This document shows positions 1 to 5,819 of a DNA stretch of 9,397 bases, piece after piece. The notes under the pieces are model-generated. The model was not told where the DNA came from and made no database searches. It saw nothing but the letters and a program-made list of their open reading frames with translations. Position 1 is the first letter of the stretch; each line of letters opens with the position of its first letter. Made by a program: the position numbers and the translations under genes. The stretch lies in contig QAKH01000055.1 of NCBI GenBank assembly GCA_003343885.1, positions 1-9,397 of the forward strand. The letters are read 5' to 3'. Source of the DNA: Clostridiales bacterium (GTDB taxonomy: Bacteria; Bacillota; Clostridia; Oscillospirales; CAG-382).

Positions 1-66
1 TGCCCGTTTGTGCGGCATAAACGCCACCGCACAAACTCAGAATAAAACATAAAATCAAGTTCTTTT
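1..66 (+). repeat. Hairpin-bearing intergenic repeat, copy 1
   Basis: This copy begins TGCCCGTTTG at the window edge, so it may extend further left. It contains a perfect 10-bp stem (6-15 with 27-36) around an 11-nt loop, then the tail CATAAAATCAAGTTCTTTT. A second copy starts at 165. Both arms sit at the same offsets and the loop has the same length in both copies. There is no U-tract directly after the stem, so it is not a standard terminator. The strand is arbitrary. Confidence 0.8.
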
Positions 67-67
67 A

Positions 68-109
68 CCCCGCTTTTCTCCGAAAGAAAAGCGGGCGGCT
101 GAGAGCCGC
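68..109. repeat. Double-hairpin intergenic element
   Basis: Two adjacent hairpins. The first has a perfect 11-bp stem, CCCGCTTTTCT (69-79) with AGAAAAGCGGG (85-95), around a 5-nt loop. The second is the GC-rich GCGGCT (95-100) with AGCCGC (104-109) around GAG; the two share base 95. The order of a T/A-tract-containing stem followed by a compact GC hairpin recurs at 9310-9370. It resembles dispersed hairpin elements of Clostridia genomes, but family membership is my inference. A terminator role for a gene left of the window is possible but less likely, because no U-tract follows. Confidence 0.65.
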
Positions 110-164
110 TGCACCTTTCGCGCACTAACAAGTAAAAACAGCGAATAAATCTTTCGCGAGCCAA

Positions 165-229
165 TGCCCGTTTGCGCGGCATAAATTCAACCGTGCAAAC
201 TCGGAGAAAAACATAAATCAAGTTCTTTT
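165..229 (+). repeat. Hairpin-bearing intergenic repeat, copy 2
   Basis: This is the second copy of the element at 1-66. The stem is 170-179 with 191-200, again around an 11-nt loop, and is followed by the same tail (ACATAAATCAAGTTCTTTT). Compared with copy 1, one stem position changes on both arms (T-A to C-G) and the next changes G-C to G-T (G-U in RNA), so base pairing is kept although the sequence has drifted. This suggests that the folded form is under selection, or that the copies come from a family propagated as hairpins. Confidence 0.8.
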
Positions 230-258
230 CCGTTCCAAAAAGCTTAGGAAATGATGAA

Positions 259-283
259 TTTTTAAGCCGTTTACGGTTAAAAA
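259..283. other. AT-rich hairpin, function unclear
   Basis: TTTTTAA (259-265) pairs with TTAAAAA (277-283) and CCG (267-269) with CGG (274-276), leaving a single bulged G and a TTTA loop. It could act as a weak bidirectional terminator, but U-tracts beyond the stem are missing on both strands, so I treat it only as a predicted structure. Confidence 0.3.
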
Positions 284-333
284 AGAGGGAAAATCCTTGC
301 CGGGGGCATTAGAAGACCAAACTATTTTTTTTA

Positions 334-371
334 CAGCCTGTGTCCTGAAAATCTTTCAGGTTGTTCGGCTG
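334..371 (+). promoter_or_regulatory. Possible structured leader upstream of nagA
   Basis: An inner perfect stem CCTGAAA (344-350) with TTTCAGG (354-360) closes on a 3-nt loop. It is enclosed by an outer stem CAGCC (334-338) with GGCTG (367-371), separated by an internal loop of 5 and 6 nt. The structure ends 24 nt before the AGGAGGAG of nagA. No U-tract follows, so it is not an intrinsic terminator, and it matches no riboswitch class I recognise. It could be a protein-binding or RNA-stability element, or simply chance pairing. Confidence 0.3.
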
Positions 372-408
372 AATTGATTTACAGTTATGTTTGCAGGAGG
401 AGATAATC

Positions 409-1548
409 ATGCTGATAAAAAACGCATGCGTTGTAATGCCGGAAAAAGCTGAGATAAGCGATGTTCGCATAAGCGGCGAAAAAATCGAACAGATTGAGAA
501 AAATTTGGATGCGTGTCCCGGTGAAGAGATATACGACGCCTCCGGGTGTTACTTGCTTGCCGGATTTATCGACTCGCACATGCACGGCGCAGTCGGACAG
601 GTGTTTTCAAGCGAAGTGTGCGACGTAAAAGCGATATGCGAATATGAGGCGAGCGAAGGAGTAACGGCGGTTGCACCGACACTGCTTGCCATGAGCATAG
701 AGGATATAAAAAAGGACGTAAAAGGAGTACTGCCTTACATAGATAAAGATACCGGCGGAGCAAAGCTTGTCGGCTTTCACTCCGAGGGACCTTTCCTGAA
801 TCCTGCCAAAAAGGGAGCTATGAATCCGGAGTCTATGTCGCTTCCGAGCATAGAACGCTTTGAGAGAATTTACGACGCGTGCGGCGGGAATCTGAAAATT
901 ATGACGATAGCTCCGGAAATGCCGGGAGCACTTGAAGTAATTTCTTTTGCCGCAGAAAAGGGCGTGGCGCTTTCCGCCGGGCATACCGACGCAAGCTTTG
1001 AGCAGATGAAAAATGCCATAGACGCCGGAGTTACACGCATGACTCATACGTTTAATGCGTGCCGTGCGTTCAACCACCGTGAGCCGGGCGTTCTGGGAGC
1101 GGCTTTGACAGACGACCGTATCACGTGCGAGGTGATATGTGATTTTGCTCACCTACACCCTGCGGCGGTTGAAATGATATACAAAATAAAGGGATGCGAC
1201 AGATTTACCGCCATAAGCGATTCGGAGTTCGGCGCCGGTTTGCAGGCAGGACGGCTTGTGATAGACGGACTTGAGCGTGTTATTAAAGACGGGCTTGTGT
1301 GGCTCGGCGACGGAAAAACCATAGCCGGAGCGGCAAGCTCACTGCACAGAGCTTTTAAAAACCTGCTAAGCCTTGGCATACCGGTTTGCGAAGTGTCGCA
1401 TATGCTTTCGGCAACGCCTGCAAAGGCGCTTAATATATTTGACGGCACGGGAAGTATCGAAAAAGGAAAGTGCGCCGATGTTTGCATAGTTAACTGCGAT
1501 ACGCTTGAAGTTGTGAAAACATATGTCGGAGGAAAAGCAGTATTATAA
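409..1548 (+). CDS. nagA: N-acetylglucosamine-6-phosphate deacetylase (NagA)
   Basis: Cytoplasmic amidohydrolase that removes acetate from N-acetylglucosamine-6-phosphate to give glucosamine-6-phosphate, the committed step of GlcNAc and cell-wall amino-sugar use. The 379-residue length is normal for the family. Family metal and active-site motifs are visible: HxH at H57/H59 (DSHMHG), metal-ligand glutamate E126 (HSEGPF), H192 (GHT), H213 in THTFNA, the HREPG substrate loop (223-227) and the catalytic aspartate D271 in ISDSE. I start at ATG 409 because AGGAGGAG (395-402) sits 6 nt upstream; the in-frame TTG at 391 would lie before that site and add six residues encoded by the Shine-Dalgarno itself. 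The 69-nt gap to the oxidoreductase relic, with no terminator between, suggests co-transcription. nagB is absent, so the product must feed a deaminase encoded elsewhere. Confidence 0.93.
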   Translation: MLIKNACVVMPEKAEISDVRISGEKIEQIEKNLDACPGEEIYDASGCYLLAGFIDSHMHGAVGQVFSSEVCDVKAICEYEASEGVTAVAPTLLAMSIEDIKKDVKGVLPYIDKDTGGAKLVGFHSEGPFLNPAKKGAMNPESMSLPSIERFERIYDACGGNLKIMTIAPEMPGALEVISFAAEKGVALSAGHTDASFEQMKNAIDAGVTRMTHTFNACRAFNHREPGVLGAALTDDRITCEVICDFAHLHPAAVEMIYKIKGCDRFTAISDSEFGAGLQAGRLVIDGLERVIKDGLVWLGDGKTIAGAASSLHRAFKNLLSLGIPVCEVSHMLSATPAKALNIFDGTGSIEKGKCADVCIVNCDTLEVVKTYVGGKAVL

Positions 1549-1617
1549 GCAGTATCCATATATAAAAACAAATTGCTGATATCAAGCCGTTGAATTGCTT
1601 ACACAGGAGAAATAAAT

Positions 1618-1872
1618 ATGAACTATATTACTGAACCTCAAAAAAATATTCCTCTGCGCTATAAAGCCGATATTTTCGTAGCCGGCGGAAGCTGTACGGG
1701 AGTGTTTGCCGCGGTGCGTGCCGCAAGGCTCGGAGTTATGGTTAACCTCAATCAGCTCGGCGAAGCCGCCGGTACCGCCGCGTTTGTATCAGTAAACGAA
1801 AATAAAGCAGTCTTTGACCTTGACGGTACAAAAATAAGAAAGCTCTTGGCAAAAGGCGGCTCGGCTCTGTAA
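1618..1872 (+). pseudogene. Internally deleted FAD-dependent oxidoreductase relic
   Basis: An 84-codon open frame in which both ends of a FAD_oxidored-type flavoprotein (normally several hundred residues) are joined. Residues 16-42 match the N-terminal Rossmann strand and dinucleotide loop (DIFVAGGSCTG followed by VFAAVRAARLG). Residues 47-84 match the C-terminal FAD-contacting segment (LGEAAGTAA, then a charged stretch and KLLAKGGSAL). The usual acidic strand end, the GG loop and the whole substrate domain are missing, with the junction near residues 41-47 (about 1738-1758). The frame is kept across the junction, and an excellent ribosome binding site (AGGAGA, 1605-1610, 7-nt spacer) remains, so a small peptide could still be made. 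It cannot be an active oxidase because most of the FAD and substrate fold is gone. I infer that the ancestor formed an operon with nagA. A sequencing or assembly collapse is the main alternative. Confidence 0.75.
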
Positions 1873-1955
1873 TCTGTAACCGGCAAAAGCAATCCGGTTG
1901 CCTGCAAAAATACAAAAGCGGAATTCTCTTTGCAGAATAAATTGTTTTAAATGTT

Positions 1956-1992
1956 TGTCCTCTTGCCGTATTGCGGAAAGAGGACATTTTTT
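1956..1992 (+). terminator. Strong intrinsic terminator after the oxidoreductase relic
   Basis: TGTCCTCTT (1956-1964) pairs perfectly with AAGAGGACA (1978-1986); an inner CCG/CGG pair (1966-1968 with 1974-1976) closes a 5-nt loop, and six T residues follow (1987-1992). It ends the nagA unit and insulates the next operon. It lies 83 bp after the relic's stop codon. Confidence 0.9.
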
Positions 1993-1996
1993 AAAG

Positions 1997-2027
1997 TGAA
2001 AAAGTTTAATAAATAAATGAAAAAGTT
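1997..2027 (+). promoter_or_regulatory. 21-bp-phased direct repeat, candidate activator site
   Basis: The decamer TGAAAAAGTT occurs identically at 1997-2006 and 2018-2027, exactly 21 bp apart (two helical turns). The second copy ends one base before the proposed -35 hexamer at 2029. Direct half-sites about 21 bp apart, abutting the -35, are the arrangement known for AraC-family activators, which commonly control sugar operons. No regulator gene is in the window, so the binding protein is unknown. The AT-rich composition makes chance recurrence less surprising than it would otherwise be. Confidence 0.4.
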
Positions 2028-2028
2028 A

Positions 2029-2057
2029 TAGAAAATATCAGCGCTTTAACCTATAAT
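2029..2057 (+). promoter_or_regulatory. Probable sigma-A-type promoter of the glycan operon
   Basis: A perfect -10 hexamer TATAAT (2052-2057) has a weak -35, TAGAAA (2029-2034, four of six consensus bases), 17 bp upstream. The weak -35 fits an activator-dependent promoter next to the direct repeat. It lies about 60 bp before the RraA-like start codon and just after the preceding terminator. Confidence 0.6.
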
Positions 2058-2118
2058 CATGACTGTTGAATGAAAAATTTAAATTTGTGCTATTTGTTGT
2101 AATATTATGGAGGTTTGT

Positions 2119-3021
2119 ATGCATTTTAACGTAAAGGAAGAAATAATCGCTCTGACTCCGCAGTGGAAAGGCGAAAGATTTGATGACGGAAGACCGAAGG
2201 TCGCTGACAAATACCTTAAGGCTTTAAGACATCTTACTCTTGAAGAGGTTTGGAAACCGATATTTGTAAAAGGATACGAAAGCCAGTTTGAAGGACGGCT
2301 CAAAACGCTGCATGACGACGGCAGAAAGCTTATCGGCAGAGCCGTTACGGCAACATTTGCTCCCACACGTCCCGACCTTCACGAAACAATGTTTGCCATC
2401 GGCATGGAAGAGGGCAGAAAGGGAAACTATAATCAGTGGGTAATCGACAGCCTTGTCGAGGGAGACGTCGTTGTTGCCGATATGTATGACAAAATATACA
2501 AGGGCACGTTTTTGGGCGGCAACCTCACAACCGCTATAAAAACCAAAACAAAAACCGGCGGCGGCGTTATCTGGGGCGGCGTCAGGGATGTGGAGCAAAT
2601 GAAAAAGGTCGAGGACGTGCAGGTGTATTTCAGAGGTATTGACCCGACTCCGATACGCGACTTCATAATGACCGGCTTCAACACTCCGACTCGAATTGGA
2701 AACGCAATAGTGTTACCCGGAGATATTGTTTTCGGAGCCGGCGGCGGCGTGCTGTTTATCCCATCTCATCTGGTTGCCGAAGTCGTTGACGGGGCTTCAA
2801 AAACACAGGTAAAGGACCTGTTCGGATTTGAAATGATAACTCAGAACAAGTTTACTACCGCGCAGATTGATAAAAACACATGGACAAAAGATATGCTCGA
2901 TCTGCTCATGGATTTCATCGAAAAGGACGAGCGCGCGGCACAGTACAGAGGGCTTGACTGGTCGCAGGAATACGACCTTGCCATCAACGGCGACCCCAAC
3001 GACACGCAGACGGCACTGTAA
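2119..3021 (+). CDS. RraA-like family protein (possible aldolase/lyase)
   Basis: A 300-residue cytoplasmic protein whose core belongs to the RraA/HMG-aldolase fold, which includes RNase E inhibitor RraA and class II 4-hydroxy-4-methyl-2-oxoglutarate aldolases; databases often mislabel such proteins as dimethylmenaquinone methyltransferases. The signature is GGGVIWGGVRDVEQM (about 147-161), whose Arg-Asp pair (R156-D157) corresponds to the substrate arginine and metal-site aspartate of the aldolases, followed by VLPGDIVFGAGGGVLFIP (198-215). In typical members this last segment reads PGD-x-(3)-D-x-(2)-GV; the second aspartate seems replaced by a small residue. It is nearly twice as long as E. 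coli RraA, with extra N- and C-terminal regions. I chose ATG 2119 because GGAGG (2109-2113) precedes it; ATG 2107 overlaps that site. As first gene of a sugar operon, a retro-aldol or hydratase-type step on a sugar-acid intermediate is more plausible than RNase regulation, but the substrate is unknown. Confidence 0.8.
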   Translation: MHFNVKEEIIALTPQWKGERFDDGRPKVADKYLKALRHLTLEEVWKPIFVKGYESQFEGRLKTLHDDGRKLIGRAVTATFAPTRPDLHETMFAIGMEEGRKGNYNQWVIDSLVEGDVVVADMYDKIYKGTFLGGNLTTAIKTKTKTGGGVIWGGVRDVEQMKKVEDVQVYFRGIDPTPIRDFIMTGFNTPTRIGNAIVLPGDIVFGAGGGVLFIPSHLVAEVVDGASKTQVKDLFGFEMITQNKFTTAQIDKNTWTKDMLDLLMDFIEKDERAAQYRGLDWSQEYDLAINGDPNDTQTAL

Positions 3022-3063
3022 AATCCGCAAATTTTGCTCAAAAGCAGAAAGGAAGCAAACGAC

Positions 3064-4383
3064 ATGGCATCTACCTTTTATCAAACCACGGTTTATCAGA
3101 TATTTTTACGTGCTTTCACAAAAGAAGGCACGATACGCGCCGCGGCAGAGCATTTAGCAGATATTGCGGCGCTCGGCGCAGAATATGTATATCTCTGCCC
3201 GGTATTTACTGCCGACGACAACGGGGATCAGGCATTTTGGAGTCCCCGTCAGAAGGCGTCGGGATTTAACAACCCCAAAAATCCCTACCGTATGAAGGAT
3301 TATTTTTCGGTGGATCCCGAATACGGCACCGAGAAAGATTTAGCCGACTTTGTCCGCCGCGCCCACGAATTGAACATGAAAGTGCTGTTTGATCTCGTTT
3401 ACTTTCACTGCGGACCGGACGCGGTATTTTTGAAAGAGCATCCCGATTTTATCCGCCGCAAGCCGGACGGCACGCCCGATTGCGGTGAATGGGCGTTTCC
3501 GCGCTTAAATTACGACGTTCCGGCACTGCGCGAATACTTATATGAAAACATGCTGTATTGGCTGAAAGTATGCGACATTGACGGCTATCGCTGCGATGTG
3601 GGAGGTTGCTGCCCGGCAGATTTCTGGCAAGAGGGCATCCGCCGCTGCCGCCGTATCAAGCCGGACTTCTTCATGATTGACGAGAGCGATCCCTATCCCG
3701 ACACAGACGCCGGCTTTGACGCCTTTTACAACTTCCAATGGAGCGACACACTGCAAAAGGTTTTGCTGGAAAAGGAGGCGCCCGCTTCCCTGCTTGCCGA
3801 AGAACATCAAAAGGAGCTTCAAGCGGCGTCCTATCCGGCTCTCCGGCTTCACACGCATGACAATCACGACTATGCCAACGACTGTTTTGACACACGCTAT
3901 GACCAAAATCCAGGCACGGACGGCGTAAACGCCGCGCTTGTCTTTGATGCCTTGATCGACGGCATCTTTTTCATCTATAACGGCGTCGAAGTGTGCGACA
4001 CCAACCGCAACAGCATTTTTTACAGCCGCGCATATTCTGCCGGAAAGGACTGCACCGTGGCGTGGGACAGACGGAAACTGCCGTGCTCTGACGAGCGCCG
4101 TGCGCTGTTGACGCGGTTGATTGCTCTGCGCCGCGAGCTTCCGGCGCTTTCCGGAACGGCAACCGAAATGCTGTACGCCGATGATAAAGCCGTGGCATTC
4201 GCACGCGGCACGGGCGAAGAACGGATTGCCGTGGCTGTTAATTTCAAAGCGGAGCCTGCTGTTCTGCCGCTCGACTTTTCCGGCAGGGACGTACTGTTGA
4301 GCCACAGTTCCGCTCTCGATAAGCAGACACAACTCGGCGCCTACGGCTATGCCGTCGTAACATACAATTCATATTCCAAGTAA
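3064..4383 (+). CDS. GH13 alpha-amylase-family hydrolase, cytoplasmic
   Basis: A 439-residue glycoside hydrolase of family 13, which acts on alpha-glucosidic bonds of starch-like oligosaccharides or small glucosides. The four GH13 regions are present: region I D110-H115 (DLVYFH, Phe replacing the usual Asn before His), region II R176 and nucleophile D178 (GYRCD), region III acid/base E207 (IDES), region IV H268-D269 (DNHD). The barrel starts almost at residue 1 and a beta-sandwich C domain occupies roughly 375-437. There is no signal peptide, so it should act on imported sugars; the exact specificity (alpha-glucosidase, trehalose- or sucrose-cleaving, maltogenic) cannot be read from the sequence. 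Start ATG 3064 follows AAAGGAAG (3048-3055); a TTG at 3034 is in frame but lies before that site. Arginine codons are almost all CGC/CGT/CGG, unlike the flanking genes, suggesting separate acquisition. It is 42 bp after the RraA-like gene and 30 bp before the GH10 gene. Confidence 0.88.
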   Translation: MASTFYQTTVYQIFLRAFTKEGTIRAAAEHLADIAALGAEYVYLCPVFTADDNGDQAFWSPRQKASGFNNPKNPYRMKDYFSVDPEYGTEKDLADFVRRAHELNMKVLFDLVYFHCGPDAVFLKEHPDFIRRKPDGTPDCGEWAFPRLNYDVPALREYLYENMLYWLKVCDIDGYRCDVGGCCPADFWQEGIRRCRRIKPDFFMIDESDPYPDTDAGFDAFYNFQWSDTLQKVLLEKEAPASLLAEEHQKELQAASYPALRLHTHDNHDYANDCFDTRYDQNPGTDGVNAALVFDALIDGIFFIYNGVEVCDTNRNSIFYSRAYSAGKDCTVAWDRRKLPCSDERRALLTRLIALRRELPALSGTATEMLYADDKAVAFARGTGEERIAVAVNFKAEPAVLPLDFSGRDVLLSHSSALDKQTQLGAYGYAVVTYNSYSK

Positions 4384-4413
4384 GCAATATAGAGTATTTA
4401 GGAGGAATCCAAA

Positions 4414-5748
4414 ATGAGTGAAAGAAGAGAAAAAGTGCTTGCCGGTTTTGCCAAGCACAAGGATTTTATGGAGGATTACATTCAACACGGCATTGAAACC
4501 AACCGCAAGGGTTTCGGGCGCGTGATTGTAAAAAACGCCGACGGAAGTCCCGTTAAGGGCGCGAAAGTCGAACTTGTGCAGAAAACACACGATTTTAAAT
4601 TCGGCTGCAACATCTTCATGCTTGACGAATTTGAAAACGAGGAAAAGAATAAAAAGTACCGTGAAATTTTTAAAAAATACTTCAACTATGCGACTGTGCC
4701 GTTTTACTGGAGCGACCTTGAACCGGAATACGGAAAGCCTCGTTACGAAAAAGACTCTCCAAAGGTATACCGCCGTCCGGCTCCCGACCTTTGCGTCGAA
4801 TACTGTAAGTCGAACGGCTTACGTATGAAAGGGCACTGCCTTGCATATGACACCAGCTGTTTTCATCCGTCGTATCTTCCGAGAAACCCTCGTGAGGCAA
4901 AGAAACTGTATGACAAACACTTTGCCGAAATTGCCGCAAGATACGCCGATGTTATAGACGATTATGATATCACGAACGAGCTTCTCTGCCCGTCTGAGCT
5001 GGACGTGACAAAGCCTCCGCTTATAAGAGAGTACGATTATCTTGAGTGGGTATACGACCTCGGATACAAATATTTTCCGAATAATCTCAGATTTTTGAAC
5101 GAAGCGGCTATGCTCGGCGACCAGTGGCTTAGAGCTAACCGCACACCGTATTACATGATGATAGAGCGGCATCTTGCAAAGGGCGGAAAATGCAATGCTA
5201 TAAGCATGCAGGCGCACTCCTTTATCCGCCGTGAAGACGAGCATCAATATGCCCAAACACGCTACAATCCGCTTGTAACAGTAACCCAGATGAAGCTTTT
5301 CGCGGACTTCAGACTGCCCATGCAGATTTCCGAAGTAACCATCCCGGCTTACAGCAAGGAAAGCGACGACGAGGAAATTCAGGCTGAAATACTTACGAAT
5401 ATGTACAGAATGTGGTTTGCTTCCGCTTATATGGAAGGAATTGTCTACTGGAATCTTGTGGACGGTTACGCCGCATTTGCGCCGCAGGGCTCAATGGAGG
5501 GCGAAAACTATTACTGCGGCGGTCTTCTCCGTTACGATATGACGGAAAAGCCTGCGCTTAAAGCCTACAAAAACCTTATCGATTCATGGCATACAGAGCT
5601 TAGCTGTACTACCGACTGCGCCGGCGAAGCGGTGTTCAAGGGATTTTTCGGCGAATATGACGTAAAAGTCACAACAGAAAACGGCGAAAGCACTCACTCT
5701 GTTCACCTTGATAAATACTATGAAAGGCCGTTTGTCTTAACTGTTTAA
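4414..5748 (+). CDS. GH10 xylanase-family glycoside hydrolase, cytoplasmic
   Basis: A 444-residue protein with a GH10 (endo-beta-1,4-xylanase type) TIM barrel. Visible GH10 landmarks are KGHCL (139-143, barrel histidine), acid/base E189 in ITNEL, ISMQAHSF (263-270, the usual glutamine-His strand), nucleophile E307 in QISEV, and VYWNLVDG (344-351) near the C-terminal end of the barrel. Before the barrel, residues 34-62 form a beta-sandwich-like segment (VIVKNADGSPVKGAKV), and about 395-444 may form a small C-terminal beta domain; both are typical of divergent GH10 members. There is no secretion signal, so it likely trims imported xylo-oligosaccharides or another beta-linked oligosaccharide rather than polymeric xylan. 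The start is supported by AGGAGGA (4400-4406) with a 7-nt spacer. It shares the operon with GH13 and the dehydrogenase. Strict substrate assignment is uncertain because flanking subsite residues diverge from classical xylanases. Confidence 0.87.
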   Translation: MSERREKVLAGFAKHKDFMEDYIQHGIETNRKGFGRVIVKNADGSPVKGAKVELVQKTHDFKFGCNIFMLDEFENEEKNKKYREIFKKYFNYATVPFYWSDLEPEYGKPRYEKDSPKVYRRPAPDLCVEYCKSNGLRMKGHCLAYDTSCFHPSYLPRNPREAKKLYDKHFAEIAARYADVIDDYDITNELLCPSELDVTKPPLIREYDYLEWVYDLGYKYFPNNLRFLNEAAMLGDQWLRANRTPYYMMIERHLAKGGKCNAISMQAHSFIRREDEHQYAQTRYNPLVTVTQMKLFADFRLPMQISEVTIPAYSKESDDEEIQAEILTNMYRMWFASAYMEGIVYWNLVDGYAAFAPQGSMEGENYYCGGLLRYDMTEKPALKAYKNLIDSWHTELSCTTDCAGEAVFKGFFGEYDVKVTTENGESTHSVHLDKYYERPFVLTV

Positions 5749-5750
5749 CT

Positions 5751-5785
5751 TTGTTTTATAAGCAGGGTTAAGTATATTATATAAT
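5751..5785 (+). promoter_or_regulatory. Possible internal promoter before the dehydrogenase
   Basis: The 71-bp gap is AT-rich and contains TATAAT (5780-5785) and an overlapping TATATT (5773-5778). TTGTTT at 5751-5756 is 16 bp from the latter. This could give extra expression of the dehydrogenase, but the -35 is poor and read-through from the GH10 gene is equally likely. Confidence 0.25.
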
Positions 5786-5819
5786 AGTAACGTCAAGACA
5801 AACAAACGGAAGGATTACA

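Larger units (their letters stand above)
1..408. other. Gene-free region with repeats, upstream of nagA
   Basis: No convincing coding sequence is seen on either strand. The left part (1-229) is filled by two copies of a hairpin-bearing repeat and a double hairpin between them, listed separately. An octamer CTTTCGCG occurs at 115-122 and 151-158 inside this block, suggesting the repeated unit may be larger than the two copies alone. The right part (230-408) is AT-rich with a weak hairpin (259-283), a possible leader structure (334-371) and the nagA ribosome binding site (AGGAGGAG from 395). I could not pick a convincing nagA promoter: the T-rich stretch near 321-332 has no well-spaced -35 partner. 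Confidence 0.7.

Noticed and set aside
68..109. Intrinsic terminator of a gene left of the window
   Set aside because: The hairpins lack a trailing U-tract and the same plan recurs at the other end of the window, so a dispersed element fits better.
391..408. TTG 391 as the nagA start
   Set aside because: The codons from 391 overlap the AGGAGGAG Shine-Dalgarno sequence; ATG 409 has ideal spacing and fits the family's N-terminus.
607..1571. Long minus-strand open frames antisense to nagA
   Set aside because: They are shadows of a well-supported gene: no family motif, no good ribosome binding site, and low-complexity or Cys/Arg-rich composition.
3538..4332. 264-codon minus-strand open frame inside the GH13 gene
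   Set aside because: It mirrors GC-rich codons of the real gene, shows no recognisable domain, and all GH13 catalytic motifs are on the plus strand.
4819..5256. 145-codon minus-strand frame within the GH10 gene
   Set aside because: No domain or translation signal; the plus-strand frame contains both catalytic glutamates of GH10.
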